NCBI GenBank assembly: GCA_963800065.1
Contig: CAWCZO010000008.1
Coordinates: forward strand, 1-64,000
Origin: CAWJFJ01 sp963800065
GTDB taxonomy: Bacteria > Actinomycetota > Acidimicrobiia > Acidimicrobiales > UBA8190
DNA length: 64,000 bases
Reading direction: 5' to 3'
The position numbers were made by a program, and so were the translations under genes. This document shows positions 50,568 to 58,491 of the stretch, piece by piece; the first letter of the stretch is position 1, and every line of letters starts with the position of its first letter. The notes below the pieces were generated by a model. That model ran no database searches. It was not told where the DNA came from and saw only the letters and a list, made by a program, of their open reading frames with translations.

Positions 50568-51380
50568 GTGCACATCGATGTGAACGGCGTCGGGATCGAG
50601 TTCGAGGTGGCCGGCCAGGGTCGACCGGTGGTGCTGCTCCACGGGTTCCCCGACTCCGGCCGTCTGTGGCGTCACCAGGTGCCGGCCCTGGTCGAGGCCG
50701 GCTTCCAGGTGATCGTCCCCGACCTGCGCGGCTATGGCGGCTCCGATCAACCGAAGGAGGACGACGCCTACTCGATCCCGTTCCTGGCCGGTGACGTCCT
50801 CGGCGTCCTCGACCACCTGGGGGTGGGGAAGGCCCATGTGGTGGGCCACGACTGGGGGGCGGCGCTGGCCTGGGCCATGGGGTCGCTCGTTCCCGACCGC
50901 GTCGACCACCTGGTGGCGCTGTCGGTCGGCCATCCGCTGTCGTTTCGGGCCGCCGGTCTCGAACAGCGGGAGAAGTCGTGGTACATGCTGCTGTTCCAGT
51001 TCGAGGGGGTGGCCGAGCGGTGGCTCTCCGACGACGACTGGGCCAACTTCCGCAGCTGGGCCCGTCATCCCGACTGCGACGGCGTCATCGCCGACCTGGA
51101 GCGGACGGGGTCTCTCACCCCCGCCCTCCAGTGGTACCGGGCCAACGTCCCGCCCGAGGTGCTCGTCGGACCACCCATGGAGTTACCCCCCGTGCAGGCC
51201 CCCACCATGGGGGTGTGGGGGACCGCCGACTTCGCCCTCACCGAGGGGCAGATGACCGGATCGGCCGCCCACGTGGCGGGTCCGTGGCGCTACGAGAAGG
51301 TCGAGGGTGTGGCCCACTGGATGCAGCTCGAGGTGCCCGACGTGGTGAACGCGCTGCTCGTCGACTTCCTGCCCCGGTAG
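50568..51380 (+). CDS. Epoxide hydrolase-like alpha/beta hydrolase (270 aa)
   Basis: Alpha/beta hydrolase with oxyanion motif LLHGFPDSGRLW, DLRGYGGSDQP, and Asp nucleophile in VVGHDWGAALAW (near 98), as in soluble epoxide hydrolases and haloalkane dehalogenases. The cap holds a Tyr (SWYMLLFQFEG) and the C-terminal His is in EGVAHWMQLE. HGFP as oxyanion text and two cap tyrosines favour epoxide hydrolysis. The GTG start 50568 has GGAGG upstream. A TAGGTT box at 50513-50518 may be its -10. Likely opens epoxides made by oxygenases such as the P450. Confidence 0.88.
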   Translation: MHIDVNGVGIEFEVAGQGRPVVLLHGFPDSGRLWRHQVPALVEAGFQVIVPDLRGYGGSDQPKEDDAYSIPFLAGDVLGVLDHLGVGKAHVVGHDWGAALAWAMGSLVPDRVDHLVALSVGHPLSFRAAGLEQREKSWYMLLFQFEGVAERWLSDDDWANFRSWARHPDCDGVIADLERTGSLTPALQWYRANVPPEVLVGPPMELPPVQAPTMGVWGTADFALTEGQMTGSAAHVAGPWRYEKVEGVAHWMQLEVPDVVNALLVDFLPR

Positions 51381-51405
51381 GCGGGGTCGTCGGTCCCGGA
51401 ACCCG

Positions 51406-52209
51406 TCAGTCCCGGAATTGGGGCGGACGCTTCTCCTTGCGGGCGCGGATGGCCTCTTCGAAGTTCTCGGTGGTGATCCGGACGAAGAGCTGGGCTTGAC
51501 CTTCGGAGTCCATGTGCCCCTGGAGGCTGCCCGCCTCGAAGCTGCTCCAGAGCAGGCGTTTGGTGAGCTCGGTGCCGGGCCGGCTGAACGACGAGATGCG
51601 ATCGGCGACGTCGTAGGCGGCGTCGAGGAGTTCGGCGGGGGCGAAGACTCCCGAGACGAGGCCGATGCGGTCGGCCTCGGCGGCGTCGACGTCGCGTCCG
51701 GTCAGCATGATCTCGAAGGCGCGTGACGAACCGATGGCCCGCGGCAGGAGATAGCTGAGGCCCAGCTCGGTCGAGGTGAGACCGTTGTTGATCCCGGCGG
51801 CGCGGAAGTAGGCGGTCTGCGAGGCCAGGCGGATGTCGGTGGCCAGGCTGAGGCAGAAGCCGCCTCCGATGGCGGCGCCGTTGATGGCCCCGATCACCGG
51901 TTGGTGCATGCGGCGAAGGGCCCGGATGACGTCGTCGAGGAGCTCCATGGCCCGCAGGGCGATCGTCGGGACCGTCAGCCCGTCGATGTGGGGGATGACG
52001 CCGGCGTCCTCCTGGTCGGCGCCGGAACAGAAGCCGTGGCCGGCGCCGGTGAGGACGACGACGCGGGTGTCGTTGTCGAGGCTCACCTTCTCGAGCGCCT
52101 CCCGAAGCGGGATCATCACGTCGAAGGCCATGGCGTTCATCCGCTCGGGGCGGTTCAAGGTGATGAGGGTGACATGGGGACGCGGCGTGTCGACCAGGAC
52201 GAAGGACAT
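51406..52209 (-). CDS. EchA12-like enoyl-CoA hydratase (267 aa)
   Basis: Crotonase family. The text NRPERMNAMAFDVMIPLREAL, VVVLTGAGHGFCSGAD, FRAAGINNGLTSTELGLSYL and SSRAFEIMLTGRDV follows mycobacterial EchA12 closely from memory. Oxyanion-hole glycines are in FCSGAD and GAAIGGGFCLSL. The catalytic Glu positions are occupied by STELGLSY-type residues, one Glu present. Hydration of an enoyl-CoA in beta-oxidation is expected. ATG 52209, 13 bases after the preceding gene of the operon (unknown barrel protein, FadD19-like ligase). Confidence 0.9.
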   Translation of the reverse strand: MSFVLVDTPRPHVTLITLNRPERMNAMAFDVMIPLREALEKVSLDNDTRVVVLTGAGHGFCSGADQEDAGVIPHIDGLTVPTIALRAMELLDDVIRALRRMHQPVIGAINGAAIGGGFCLSLATDIRLASQTAYFRAAGINNGLTSTELGLSYLLPRAIGSSRAFEIMLTGRDVDAAEADRIGLVSGVFAPAELLDAAYDVADRISSFSRPGTELTKRLLWSSFEAGSLQGHMDSEGQAQLFVRITTENFEEAIRARKEKRPPQFRD

Positions 52210-52222
52210 GGGGCGGAGCTTG

Positions 52223-52900
52223 TCAGACGGGGAGACGGCCCGGGAGATCGGGCCGCCGGGCCGAACCGAGGAGGCGGAAGGTGTTGACGTAGATGATCTC
52301 GGCCCCGGCCGCCGTCCAGTCGGCCCACTGCTTGAACTGCGGTGTCTTGTAGCCGCCCAGTCGGACGCGGAGCTGCTCGGCCATGGTCTGGAAGGTGTCC
52401 TCGGGGTCGTCGGAGTCCATCTCGTAGAAGTGCATGAAACGGGGGTCACCGGCGGCCGCGTTCTCGTAGGGGGTGATCTGGGTGTAGCCGGGAACGGAGG
52501 CGGCGGCGATCTCCCTGATGTGGACGAAGTCGGCCCAGTCCCGCAGAGGTTGGGTCCGCTCGGCGGTGAGGGGGGAGATCCAGACCACCAGGAGCCCGGT
52601 GGTGGGCCGTCCGGTCAAGACCCCCTGGCTCGGCCGGGGGTAGCGGCGGAAATGGCGGGCGGTGGTGCCTTCGAGGGGGTCGGGGGCCACGAAGGAATCG
52701 TCGGTCTCGGCCACCCCGAGGAGGGTTCCGTCGGGGACGGCCATGGGCAGCTCCCGGCGGCCCGGGAGGGTGGTGGCCCACCAGGTGACGCGGTCGACTC
52801 CCGGGCGGGCCAGGAGCTCCGGGGACCGGGACCGCTCGTAGTGGGCCGGGGTGATGTCACCGAGCTCCAGGAAGAGGCCCGGTGTGATGCGGTCTTCCAT
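52223..52900 (-). CDS. Unknown protein, probably duplicated dimeric alpha/beta-barrel (225 aa)
   Basis: I do not recognise a named family. The two halves look alike: GLFLELGDITPAHYERSRSP...GVDRVTWWATT, and GLLVVWISPLTAERTQPLRD...VPGYTQITPYE. Each resembles an EthD/ferredoxin-like strand-helix unit with a following small-molecule pocket, so an internally duplicated alpha+beta barrel is likely. It begins directly after the ligase stop (no gap) and ends 13 bases before the EchA12-like gene, which makes a role in the same acyl-CoA pathway probable. No metal or flavin motif is clear. Confidence 0.72.
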   Translation of the reverse strand: MEDRITPGLFLELGDITPAHYERSRSPELLARPGVDRVTWWATTLPGRRELPMAVPDGTLLGVAETDDSFVAPDPLEGTTARHFRRYPRPSQGVLTGRPTTGLLVVWISPLTAERTQPLRDWADFVHIREIAAASVPGYTQITPYENAAAGDPRFMHFYEMDSDDPEDTFQTMAEQLRVRLGGYKTPQFKQWADWTAAGAEIIYVNTFRLLGSARRPDLPGRLPV

Positions 52901-54547
52901 TCAGGCTTCGAGGGCGCGTTCCTTGGCCCACCGGTAGTCGGCCTTGCCCGACGGGGAACGGACGATGACGGGGAGGAAGAGAAATGCCTTGGGGAGCTTG
53001 TAGCGCGCCACGTGGGTGCCCGCTTCGGCCAGGAGCTCGTCGGGTGTGGCCGAGGCGCCGTCGACGAGTTGGACGATGGCCACGACCTCCTGGCCCCAGC
53101 GCTCGGACGGGCGGCCGGCCACCACGACGTCGGCCACGGCCGGGTGGGAGATGATGGCCTGCTCGACCTCCTCGGCGAAGATCTTCTCCCCGCCCGAATT
53201 GATGGTGACCGAGTCGCGCCCGAGAAGTTCGATCTCGCCGTCGGCCAGGTAGCGGGCCCGGTCGCCGGGAACGGAGAAGCGGACGCCGTCGATGACGGGG
53301 AAGGTGCGGGCCGACTTCTCGGCGTCGCCCAGGTATCCGAGGGGGACCGAGCCCCGCTGGGCCAGCCAGCCCAGTTCCTCGTCGCCCGGTTGGAGCTCGC
53401 GGGTGAGGTCCTCGCTCACCACGGTGGCCCCGGGACCGGGGACGAAGCGACCGGTGGAGACCGAGCCGGAGGTGGAGTTGGTGCCCATCTGGGCCCCCGT
53501 CTCCGAGGCCCCGGCCACGTCGGAGACGAGGATGTTGGGCATCCGGGCCAGGATCCGGGTCTTCATGCCCTCGCTCAGCATGGCCCCCCCGGAGCCGAAG
53601 GCCAGGAAGCCCGAGGTGTCGTAGCTCCCTCGCTCGAGCTCCTCGACGAGGGGGCGGGCCATGGCGTCACCGACGACCGAGAGGCCGATGATGCGCTCGC
53701 GCTCGACCGTCTGCCAGACGTCGACGGGGTCCATGGTGCGGGTGTTGGTGGGGAAGACCAGGGTGGCGCCCATGGCCATGTAGTAGAAGCTGGCCCACTG
53801 GGCGGCCCCGTGCATGAGGGGGGGGATGGACATGACGCGGACGCCCTCGCCGGGGAGGACCCGGCCGATGAGGTGGGCCGAGCTCTCGACGAGCTCCCAC
53901 GTCCCGTAGGTCCGTCCGCCCATGGCGGCGCGGAAGATGTCGTGCTGACGCCAGATGACGCCCTTGGGCATGCCCGTCGTCCCGCCCGTGTAGAGGATGT
54001 AGAGGTCGTCGGGTGAGGGCTGGACGGGGGGGAGGACGGGCGGGGCCGACGCCAGGGCCGCCTCGTAGTCGACCGCCCCCGGGAGCAGGGCCTCGCCGGA
54101 CTCGTCGGCCACCTGGATCAACAGCTCGAGATGGCGGAGCTCGGGGAGGACCTTCTCGAGGACGGGGGCGAAGGTGGCGTGGTAGATGATCCCGCGCGCC
54201 TTGGCATCCTTCAGGAGATAGAGCAGCTCCTCGGCCACGTAGCGGTAGTTGACGTTGAAGGGGGCCACCCGGGCCTTGTAGGCGCCGAGCATGCCCTCGA
54301 GATACTCGTTGCCGTTGTAGAGGTAGAGGCCCAGATGGTCCTGGCCCGACTCGTGGCCGGCCAGGGTGGCGCGCTCGGCGTGGACGCCGAACCCGTGGCG
54401 GTGGAGGAAGTAGGCCAGGCGGCGGGTCCGGTCGGTGATGTCGGCGTAGGTGTAGCGGCGGTCGCGCCAGACGATGCATTCACGGTCGGGGACGGTGGCG
54501 GCCACCCACTCGTGGACCTGACCCAGGTTGAATTCCTCCCCGCTCAC
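52901..54547 (-). CDS. FadD19-like acyl-CoA synthetase (548 aa)
   Basis: ANL ligase with core LYILYTGGTTGMPKGVIWRQ, IPPLMHGAAQWASFYY, SVVGDAMARPLVEEL, FGSGGAMLSEGMKTRIL, the A7/A8 stretch SVPGDRARYL and SVTINSGGEKIFAEEVEQAI, and the terminal Lys region VRSPSGKADYRWAKE. These motifs and the length equal those of mycobacterial FadD19/FadD17-type ligases that activate steroid side-chain acids; steroid use here is inference. ATG 54547. First of a tight three-gene unit with the duplicated-barrel protein and EchA12-like hydratase; the DUF2630 gene precedes it by 39 bases. Confidence 0.92.
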   Translation of the reverse strand: MSGEEFNLGQVHEWVAATVPDRECIVWRDRRYTYADITDRTRRLAYFLHRHGFGVHAERATLAGHESGQDHLGLYLYNGNEYLEGMLGAYKARVAPFNVNYRYVAEELLYLLKDAKARGIIYHATFAPVLEKVLPELRHLELLIQVADESGEALLPGAVDYEAALASAPPVLPPVQPSPDDLYILYTGGTTGMPKGVIWRQHDIFRAAMGGRTYGTWELVESSAHLIGRVLPGEGVRVMSIPPLMHGAAQWASFYYMAMGATLVFPTNTRTMDPVDVWQTVERERIIGLSVVGDAMARPLVEELERGSYDTSGFLAFGSGGAMLSEGMKTRILARMPNILVSDVAGASETGAQMGTNSTSGSVSTGRFVPGPGATVVSEDLTRELQPGDEELGWLAQRGSVPLGYLGDAEKSARTFPVIDGVRFSVPGDRARYLADGEIELLGRDSVTINSGGEKIFAEEVEQAIISHPAVADVVVAGRPSERWGQEVVAIVQLVDGASATPDELLAEAGTHVARYKLPKAFLFLPVIVRSPSGKADYRWAKERALEA

Positions 54548-54586
54548 CGACCACCTCGCGCTCTCGTCTGGTTGGGACGCCGCAGC

Positions 54587-54829
54587 CTATTGCCTGTAGC
54601 CCTCCACCACGGGGGCCGGTCGCTCCTGCGCATCGTCGGGGTCCTGGCCCGCCCGGCGCCGGGCCCGGCGCTGGCGCAGGAGGTCCCAGCACTGGTCGAG
54701 GGCGACCTCGATGGTGCGGAGCCGCTCCTCCTCCTCGGGCGCCAGGCCCTGGCCCACGTGGGCCTCTTCGAGACGGTGCTCCTGTTCGGCCAGCTCGTTG
54801 ATGCGTTTCACGATCTCCTGGTCGTCCAC
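54587..54829 (-). CDS. DUF2630 family protein (80 aa)
   Basis: Small helical protein matching DUF2630 throughout: MDDQEIVKRINELAEQEHRL, LRTIEVALDQCWDLLRQRRA and RRAGQDPDDAQ...VEGY. Found in many actinobacteria; function unknown. Charged, coiled-coil-like, with no membrane segment. It could be first gene of the ligase operon. Confidence 0.9.
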   Translation of the reverse strand: MDDQEIVKRINELAEQEHRLEEAHVGQGLAPEEEERLRTIEVALDQCWDLLRQRRARRRAGQDPDDAQERPAPVVEGYRQ

Positions 54830-54873
54830 GGTGTGTCCTCCTCGAAAACGGTGTCAGCCCCGACTCTAGGGGC

Positions 54874-55749
54874 CTACTTGAGCAGCCGGGACAGGCGCCG
54901 GTCGGCCAGGGGCTTGCCCCCGGTCTGGCAGGTGGCGCAGTACTGGAGGGATTTGGTGGCGAAGGAGACCTGGCGGACGACGTCACCGCAGACCGGGCAG
55001 GGCTCACCGGTCCTGCCGTGGACGCGCATGGCCCTCTTCTTGTCCCCCTTGAGCTCCTGGGCCGATCGACCCGACGACCGCTCGGTGGCGTCGCCCAGGA
55101 TGGTGACGAGAGCGGTGTGGACACGGTCGATCTCGGCCGCGCTCAGCTTGGCCGCCGGTTTGAAGGGGGAGAGTCGGGCGGCGTGGAGGATCTCGTCGGA
55201 GTAGGCGTTGCCCACGCCGGCGACGAGCGACTGGGTGGAGAGGGCGGTCTTGATGGTGCCCGGAGCCGTGCTCAGGATGCGGCCCAGGGCCGCCGCGTCG
55301 AAGGCGGGGTCGAGGGGATCCGGTCCCAACGAGGCCAGGGGCTCGACGTCCTCGGGGTGGCGGACCACCCAGAGGGCGAGGCGTTTCTCGGTGCCCATCT
55401 CGGTGACGTCGAAGCCGGCGGACGGGGCGAAGTCATCGGCGGCGAAGCCCACCCGCAGGGCGATCGGGCTCCGGGTCGGTCGGGCGCGCGTGGCCGGGAG
55501 GGCGTCCCACCACTTCACCCAACCCCCCCGGGCCAGGTGGACGACCAGCCAGAGGCCGTCGAGATCGATGCAGAGGAACTTGCCCCGCCGGGTGCACGAG
55601 GTGACCGGGCGTCCGACGAGGTCGGTCAGGGGCGGGTCGAAGGTCTTGAGAGCGGCGACCGCTCCGAGCTCGCAGCGGTCGACAAGCCGACCGCGCATGT
55701 GCTCGTCCAGGAATTCGACCAGCGCCTGGACCTCGGGGAGCTCGGGCAC
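54874..55749 (-). CDS. Fpg/Nei-family DNA glycosylase (291 aa)
   Basis: Starts PELPEVQALVEFL after a GTG, giving the N-terminal Pro nucleophile and Glu when the initiator is removed. A beta-hairpin Lys in TRRGKFLCIDL and the helix-two-turn-helix VAGVGNAYSDEILHAARLSP are present. The C-terminal zinc finger is CPVCGDVVRQVSF...YCATCQTGG. It excises oxidised bases. The long ELKGDKKRAMRVHGR stretch before the finger is typical of actinobacterial Nei-like members. The start choice is fixed by the family's need for Pro at position 2. Confidence 0.93.
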   Translation of the reverse strand: MPELPEVQALVEFLDEHMRGRLVDRCELGAVAALKTFDPPLTDLVGRPVTSCTRRGKFLCIDLDGLWLVVHLARGGWVKWWDALPATRARPTRSPIALRVGFAADDFAPSAGFDVTEMGTEKRLALWVVRHPEDVEPLASLGPDPLDPAFDAAALGRILSTAPGTIKTALSTQSLVAGVGNAYSDEILHAARLSPFKPAAKLSAAEIDRVHTALVTILGDATERSSGRSAQELKGDKKRAMRVHGRTGEPCPVCGDVVRQVSFATKSLQYCATCQTGGKPLADRRLSRLLK

Positions 55750-55848
55750 CGTCCCATGATGCCGAGCGCCGACCCCGCCGTCGACCTCGCCGGGGGTCCT
55801 GGCGGGCGGCGCCGTCGGCGGGGACGACCGTGATGGCACAGTGGCGGG

Positions 55849-57438
55849 GTGGACCTCGGCGCCCGACACGACGGCCCCGCCCCGCTCGTCGTCCTGGTGG
55901 CCGCCATGTGTGTCGTGATGTCGGGGTGCGCGCCAGCCGGGCGTCTGTCGTCACCGGCGCCGACGACGAAGCCCCGGGTGGCGACGACCTCGACCTCGAC
56001 CTCGACGACGTCGACGATCGCTCCCACCGGCGCCGTGGCGCCCATCGTGTGGTCGGGGTGCGGGGACGATCTGCAGTGCGGGTCGGTCAGCGTCCCCCTC
56101 GACTACAGCCGTCCGGGTGGTCCGATGATCAAGATCGCCGTCGAGCGCCGGCCGGCGGCCGACCCCTCGCAACGGATCGGCTCCCTGGTGATCAACCCCG
56201 GCGGTCCCGGCACATCGGGGATCGACGACCTCACCAACGAGTTGAGTGTCCTCACCCCGGATCTGCTCGACCGCTTCGACATCGTGTCCTTCGATCCGCG
56301 CGGGGTCGAGCGCAGTGACCCGGTGGAGTGCGAACCGACCCCGAAGACGACCGCCCCCACGACGACATCGACGTCCACCACGACAGCGGTGCCGACGGCG
56401 GAACCGCTGCCCGACCCGGTACCGGCCACCGCCGCCGCCCGGCGCGCCCTGTTGGCGGGGGACAGGGCCTACGCCGAGGCCTGCCAGAAGTACAGCGGCC
56501 GCATCCTCCCGTTCGTGGGAACGGTGGACGCCGCTCAGGATCTGGACCGGATCCGCGCCGCCCTGGGCGACGCCAAGCTGACCTTCATCGGGCACTCCTA
56601 CGGGACGCTCCTCGGTGCCGAGTACGCCGAGTTGTACCCCGGTCGCGTGCGGGCCATGGTTCTCGACGGCGCCATCGATCCGGCCCTCGGCACCGATCAG
56701 ATGGTCATCGACCAGGCCGAGGGTTTCGAATCGGTTCTCGACGATTTCTTCACGTGGTGCGCGTCGACGTCCGCGTGTCCGTGGCAACCCTCGGGCGACC
56801 CCACCGCTGCGCTCCTGTCGCTCATCGACGCCAGTGCGGCCAAGCCTCTGCCCGGCACCGCCGGGGGGAGTGCGGGGCCGGGGGAGTTCTACGACGCGCT
56901 CCTCGACGACCTCTACTCCCGCTCGTCGTGGCCGTCGCTCGGCGACGCCCTGAGCCAGGCGGCGGCCGGGAACGGGACCGATCTCATCAGCCTGTCGACC
57001 AGCTACGCCAGCGGCGGTTCGACCAACGGGGGTGACGCCAACAACGCCGTCAACTGCCTCGACCACCCCGTCTTGCGTGATCCGTCGACGTATCCGGCGT
57101 TGGCGGCGACGGCGGCGGCCCGGGCGCCGGTGTTCGGTCCCGTCCTGGCCTGGGGGCTTCTGCAGTGCGCCGTGTGGCCCGTCCTCCCGACGAGGAGACC
57201 GGCGCCGATCACCGCCCCCGGCGCCCCACCGATCCTCGTGACGGGGACGACGGGGGATCCGGCCACGCCGTACACCTGGGCCGTGTCCCTGGCCCACGAG
57301 CTTGAGCACGGAGAGCTGGTGACGTGGCAGGGGGTGGACCACGTCGCCTACTTCTACAGCCCCTGCATACGCGCCATCGACCAGGCCTACCTGGTCTCGG
57401 GCACACTGCCGCCCACGGGGACGGTGTGCACCGACTAG
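55849..57438 (+). CDS. Secreted lipoprotein alpha/beta-hydrolase, tripeptidyl-aminopeptidase-like (529 aa)
   Basis: Lipoprotein signal (LVVLVAAMCVVMSGC; Cys near 27), then a Thr-rich spacer. The hydrolase domain has SLVINPGGPGTSG (oxyanion), VSFDPRGVERSDPVEC, GHSYGTLLGAEYAE (Ser nucleophile near 250), TGTTGDPATPY (Asp) and WQGVDHVAYF (His). This matches Streptomyces SlpD/TAP-like exported peptidases that trim peptides from the N-terminus. A second Thr-rich insert (TTTSTSTTTAV) interrupts the domain after ECEPTP. GTG 55849. It ends by sharing CTAG with the convergent rhodanese gene. Confidence 0.88.
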   Translation: MDLGARHDGPAPLVVLVAAMCVVMSGCAPAGRLSSPAPTTKPRVATTSTSTSTTSTIAPTGAVAPIVWSGCGDDLQCGSVSVPLDYSRPGGPMIKIAVERRPAADPSQRIGSLVINPGGPGTSGIDDLTNELSVLTPDLLDRFDIVSFDPRGVERSDPVECEPTPKTTAPTTTSTSTTTAVPTAEPLPDPVPATAAARRALLAGDRAYAEACQKYSGRILPFVGTVDAAQDLDRIRAALGDAKLTFIGHSYGTLLGAEYAELYPGRVRAMVLDGAIDPALGTDQMVIDQAEGFESVLDDFFTWCASTSACPWQPSGDPTAALLSLIDASAAKPLPGTAGGSAGPGEFYDALLDDLYSRSSWPSLGDALSQAAAGNGTDLISLSTSYASGGSTNGGDANNAVNCLDHPVLRDPSTYPALAATAAARAPVFGPVLAWGLLQCAVWPVLPTRRPAPITAPGAPPILVTGTTGDPATPYTWAVSLAHELEHGELVTWQGVDHVAYFYSPCIRAIDQAYLVSGTLPPTGTVCTD

Positions 57439-57806
57439 ACACCGCGTCCCGCCCACTGCGCCCAGGCCAGGTAGCCCCCGTCGAGGTCGGCGGCGCGGGT
57501 GAACCCGAGGTCGGCGAGAGAGGCCGCCGCCAGACTCGAGGCGTAGCCGGCGGAGCAGACGACGATCTGCTGGTCGTGCCCCGAGACCTCGGGGATGCGG
57601 TGGCTGCCGGTGGGATCGAGACGCCATTCGAGGACGTTGCGCTCCACCACGATGGCCCCGTCGAGCTCGCCCTCGCGCCGGCGCTGCTCGGAGGGGCGGA
57701 TGTCCACGATCAGTCCACCGCCGGCGGCCACGGCGGCGAGGTCGGCCGGGGTGACCCGCGTGATCCGCTGTCGGGCCGAATGCAGGAGGTCGTCGGTCGT
57801 GGTCAC
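57435..57806 (-). CDS. Rhodanese-domain protein (123 aa)
   Basis: Single rhodanese fold: ITRVTPADLAAVAAGGGLIVDIRPSEQ, GAIVVERNVLEWRLD, active-site loop VVCSAGYASS with the persulfide Cys near residue 83, and LDGGYLAW at the end. Transfers sulfane sulfur or acts in redox or thiol chemistry. The GTG start lies 146 bases after a good minus-strand promoter (57952-57980), so the mRNA should have a leader that includes a 16-pair hairpin (57852-57897). Confidence 0.9.
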   Translation of the reverse strand: MTTTDDLLHSARQRITRVTPADLAAVAAGGGLIVDIRPSEQRRREGELDGAIVVERNVLEWRLDPTGSHRIPEVSGHDQQIVVCSAGYASSLAAASLADLGFTRAADLDGGYLAWAQWAGRGV

Positions 57807-57851
57807 GGCGAGACGTCCGGTCTCAGCCGGTCGGGGAGGGCGGATGGAGGT

Positions 57852-57897
57852 GGCAGCCGTCGTCCCGGCGGGGGGTGTGCCCGGGACGACGGCTGCC
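57852..57897 (-). promoter_or_regulatory. 16-bp perfect hairpin in the rhodanese leader
   Basis: GGCAGCCGTCGTCCCG (57852-57867) and CGGGACGACGGCTGCC (57882-57897) are exact inverted copies around a 14-base loop. It lies between the predicted promoter and the GTG of the rhodanese gene. There is no U-tract, so a regulatory or protective leader hairpin is as likely as an attenuator; an operator for a dimeric repressor is also possible. Confidence 0.65.
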
Positions 57898-57951
57898 GAG
57901 AGGTGGGCGAGTCTCCGGGCCAGGCCCCGGGACGTCGATCACCATCGCACC

Positions 57952-57980
57952 ATCCTAAACCAACAAAGGCGATTAAACAA
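57952..57980 (-). promoter_or_regulatory. SigA-type promoter for the rhodanese gene
   Basis: On the minus strand TTGTTT (57975-57980), 17 bases, TAGGAT (57952-57957). It lies in a clearly AT-rich window. The adjoining GTCT-GATTTGT-AGAC (57981-57995) is a small inverted repeat that could be an operator shared with the divergent PPOX gene. Confidence 0.6.
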
Positions 57981-58068
57981 GTCTGATTTGTAGACAATGG
58001 GTGCCTCCTGGCCCACGGCCGACTCCGGGCCGATACCGGCTTCACGGCCGCCGGTACCCTCGAAGGAA

Positions 58069-58473
58069 GTGGACGCCCAAACGGCTCGCCGCCGCCTGGC
58101 CGAGGCGCCGGTCGGGCATCTGGCCACGGTGACGCCCGGGGGCCGGGCCCACGTGGTGCCCTGCTGTTTCGTCCTCGACGGCGAGTGGATCTACACCGCC
58201 GTGGACGCCAAACCCAAGTCCACCCTGGCGTTGCGCCGATTGGACAACGTGGGGGCGAACGCCGGGGTGGCCCTGCTCGTCGACCATTACGACGAGGAGT
58301 GGGACGACCTCTGGTGGGTGCGCGTCGACGGCCACGCCGAGGTCTGGGAGTCGGGTCCCCGCCGGGCCGGCGCCATCGAAGCCCTGGCCGCGAAGTACCG
58401 GCAGTACCGAACGTCGGTCCCGCCGGGGCCCGTCATCGCCGTGGCCATCACCCGCTGGCGGTCGTGGCCGTGA
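58069..58473 (+). CDS. PPOX-class F420-dependent enzyme, Rv0121-like (134 aa)
   Basis: Split-barrel protein: AEAPVGHLATVTPGGRAHVVPCCFVLDG, YTAVDAKPKSTLALRRLDNVGANAGVALLVDHYDEEWDDLWWVRVDG. The VDHYDEEWDDLWWVR block is the marker of the Rv0121/TIGR03668 group. Probably an F420 or flavin-binding reductase. GTG 58069 is chosen: TACCCT stands 8 nt upstream, and the family begins here. An ATG at 57997 would add 24 Pro-rich residues. Confidence 0.85.
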   Translation: MDAQTARRRLAEAPVGHLATVTPGGRAHVVPCCFVLDGEWIYTAVDAKPKSTLALRRLDNVGANAGVALLVDHYDEEWDDLWWVRVDGHAEVWESGPRRAGAIEALAAKYRQYRTSVPPGPVIAVAITRWRSWP

Positions 58474-58491
58474 CGCCGTCGGCGCCCGGAC

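Noticed and set aside
51833..54016. 727-codon plus-strand open frame antisense to the acyl-CoA ligase operon
   Set aside because: Gly/Asp/Val-rich antisense shadow of third-position GC; the minus-strand genes are unambiguous.
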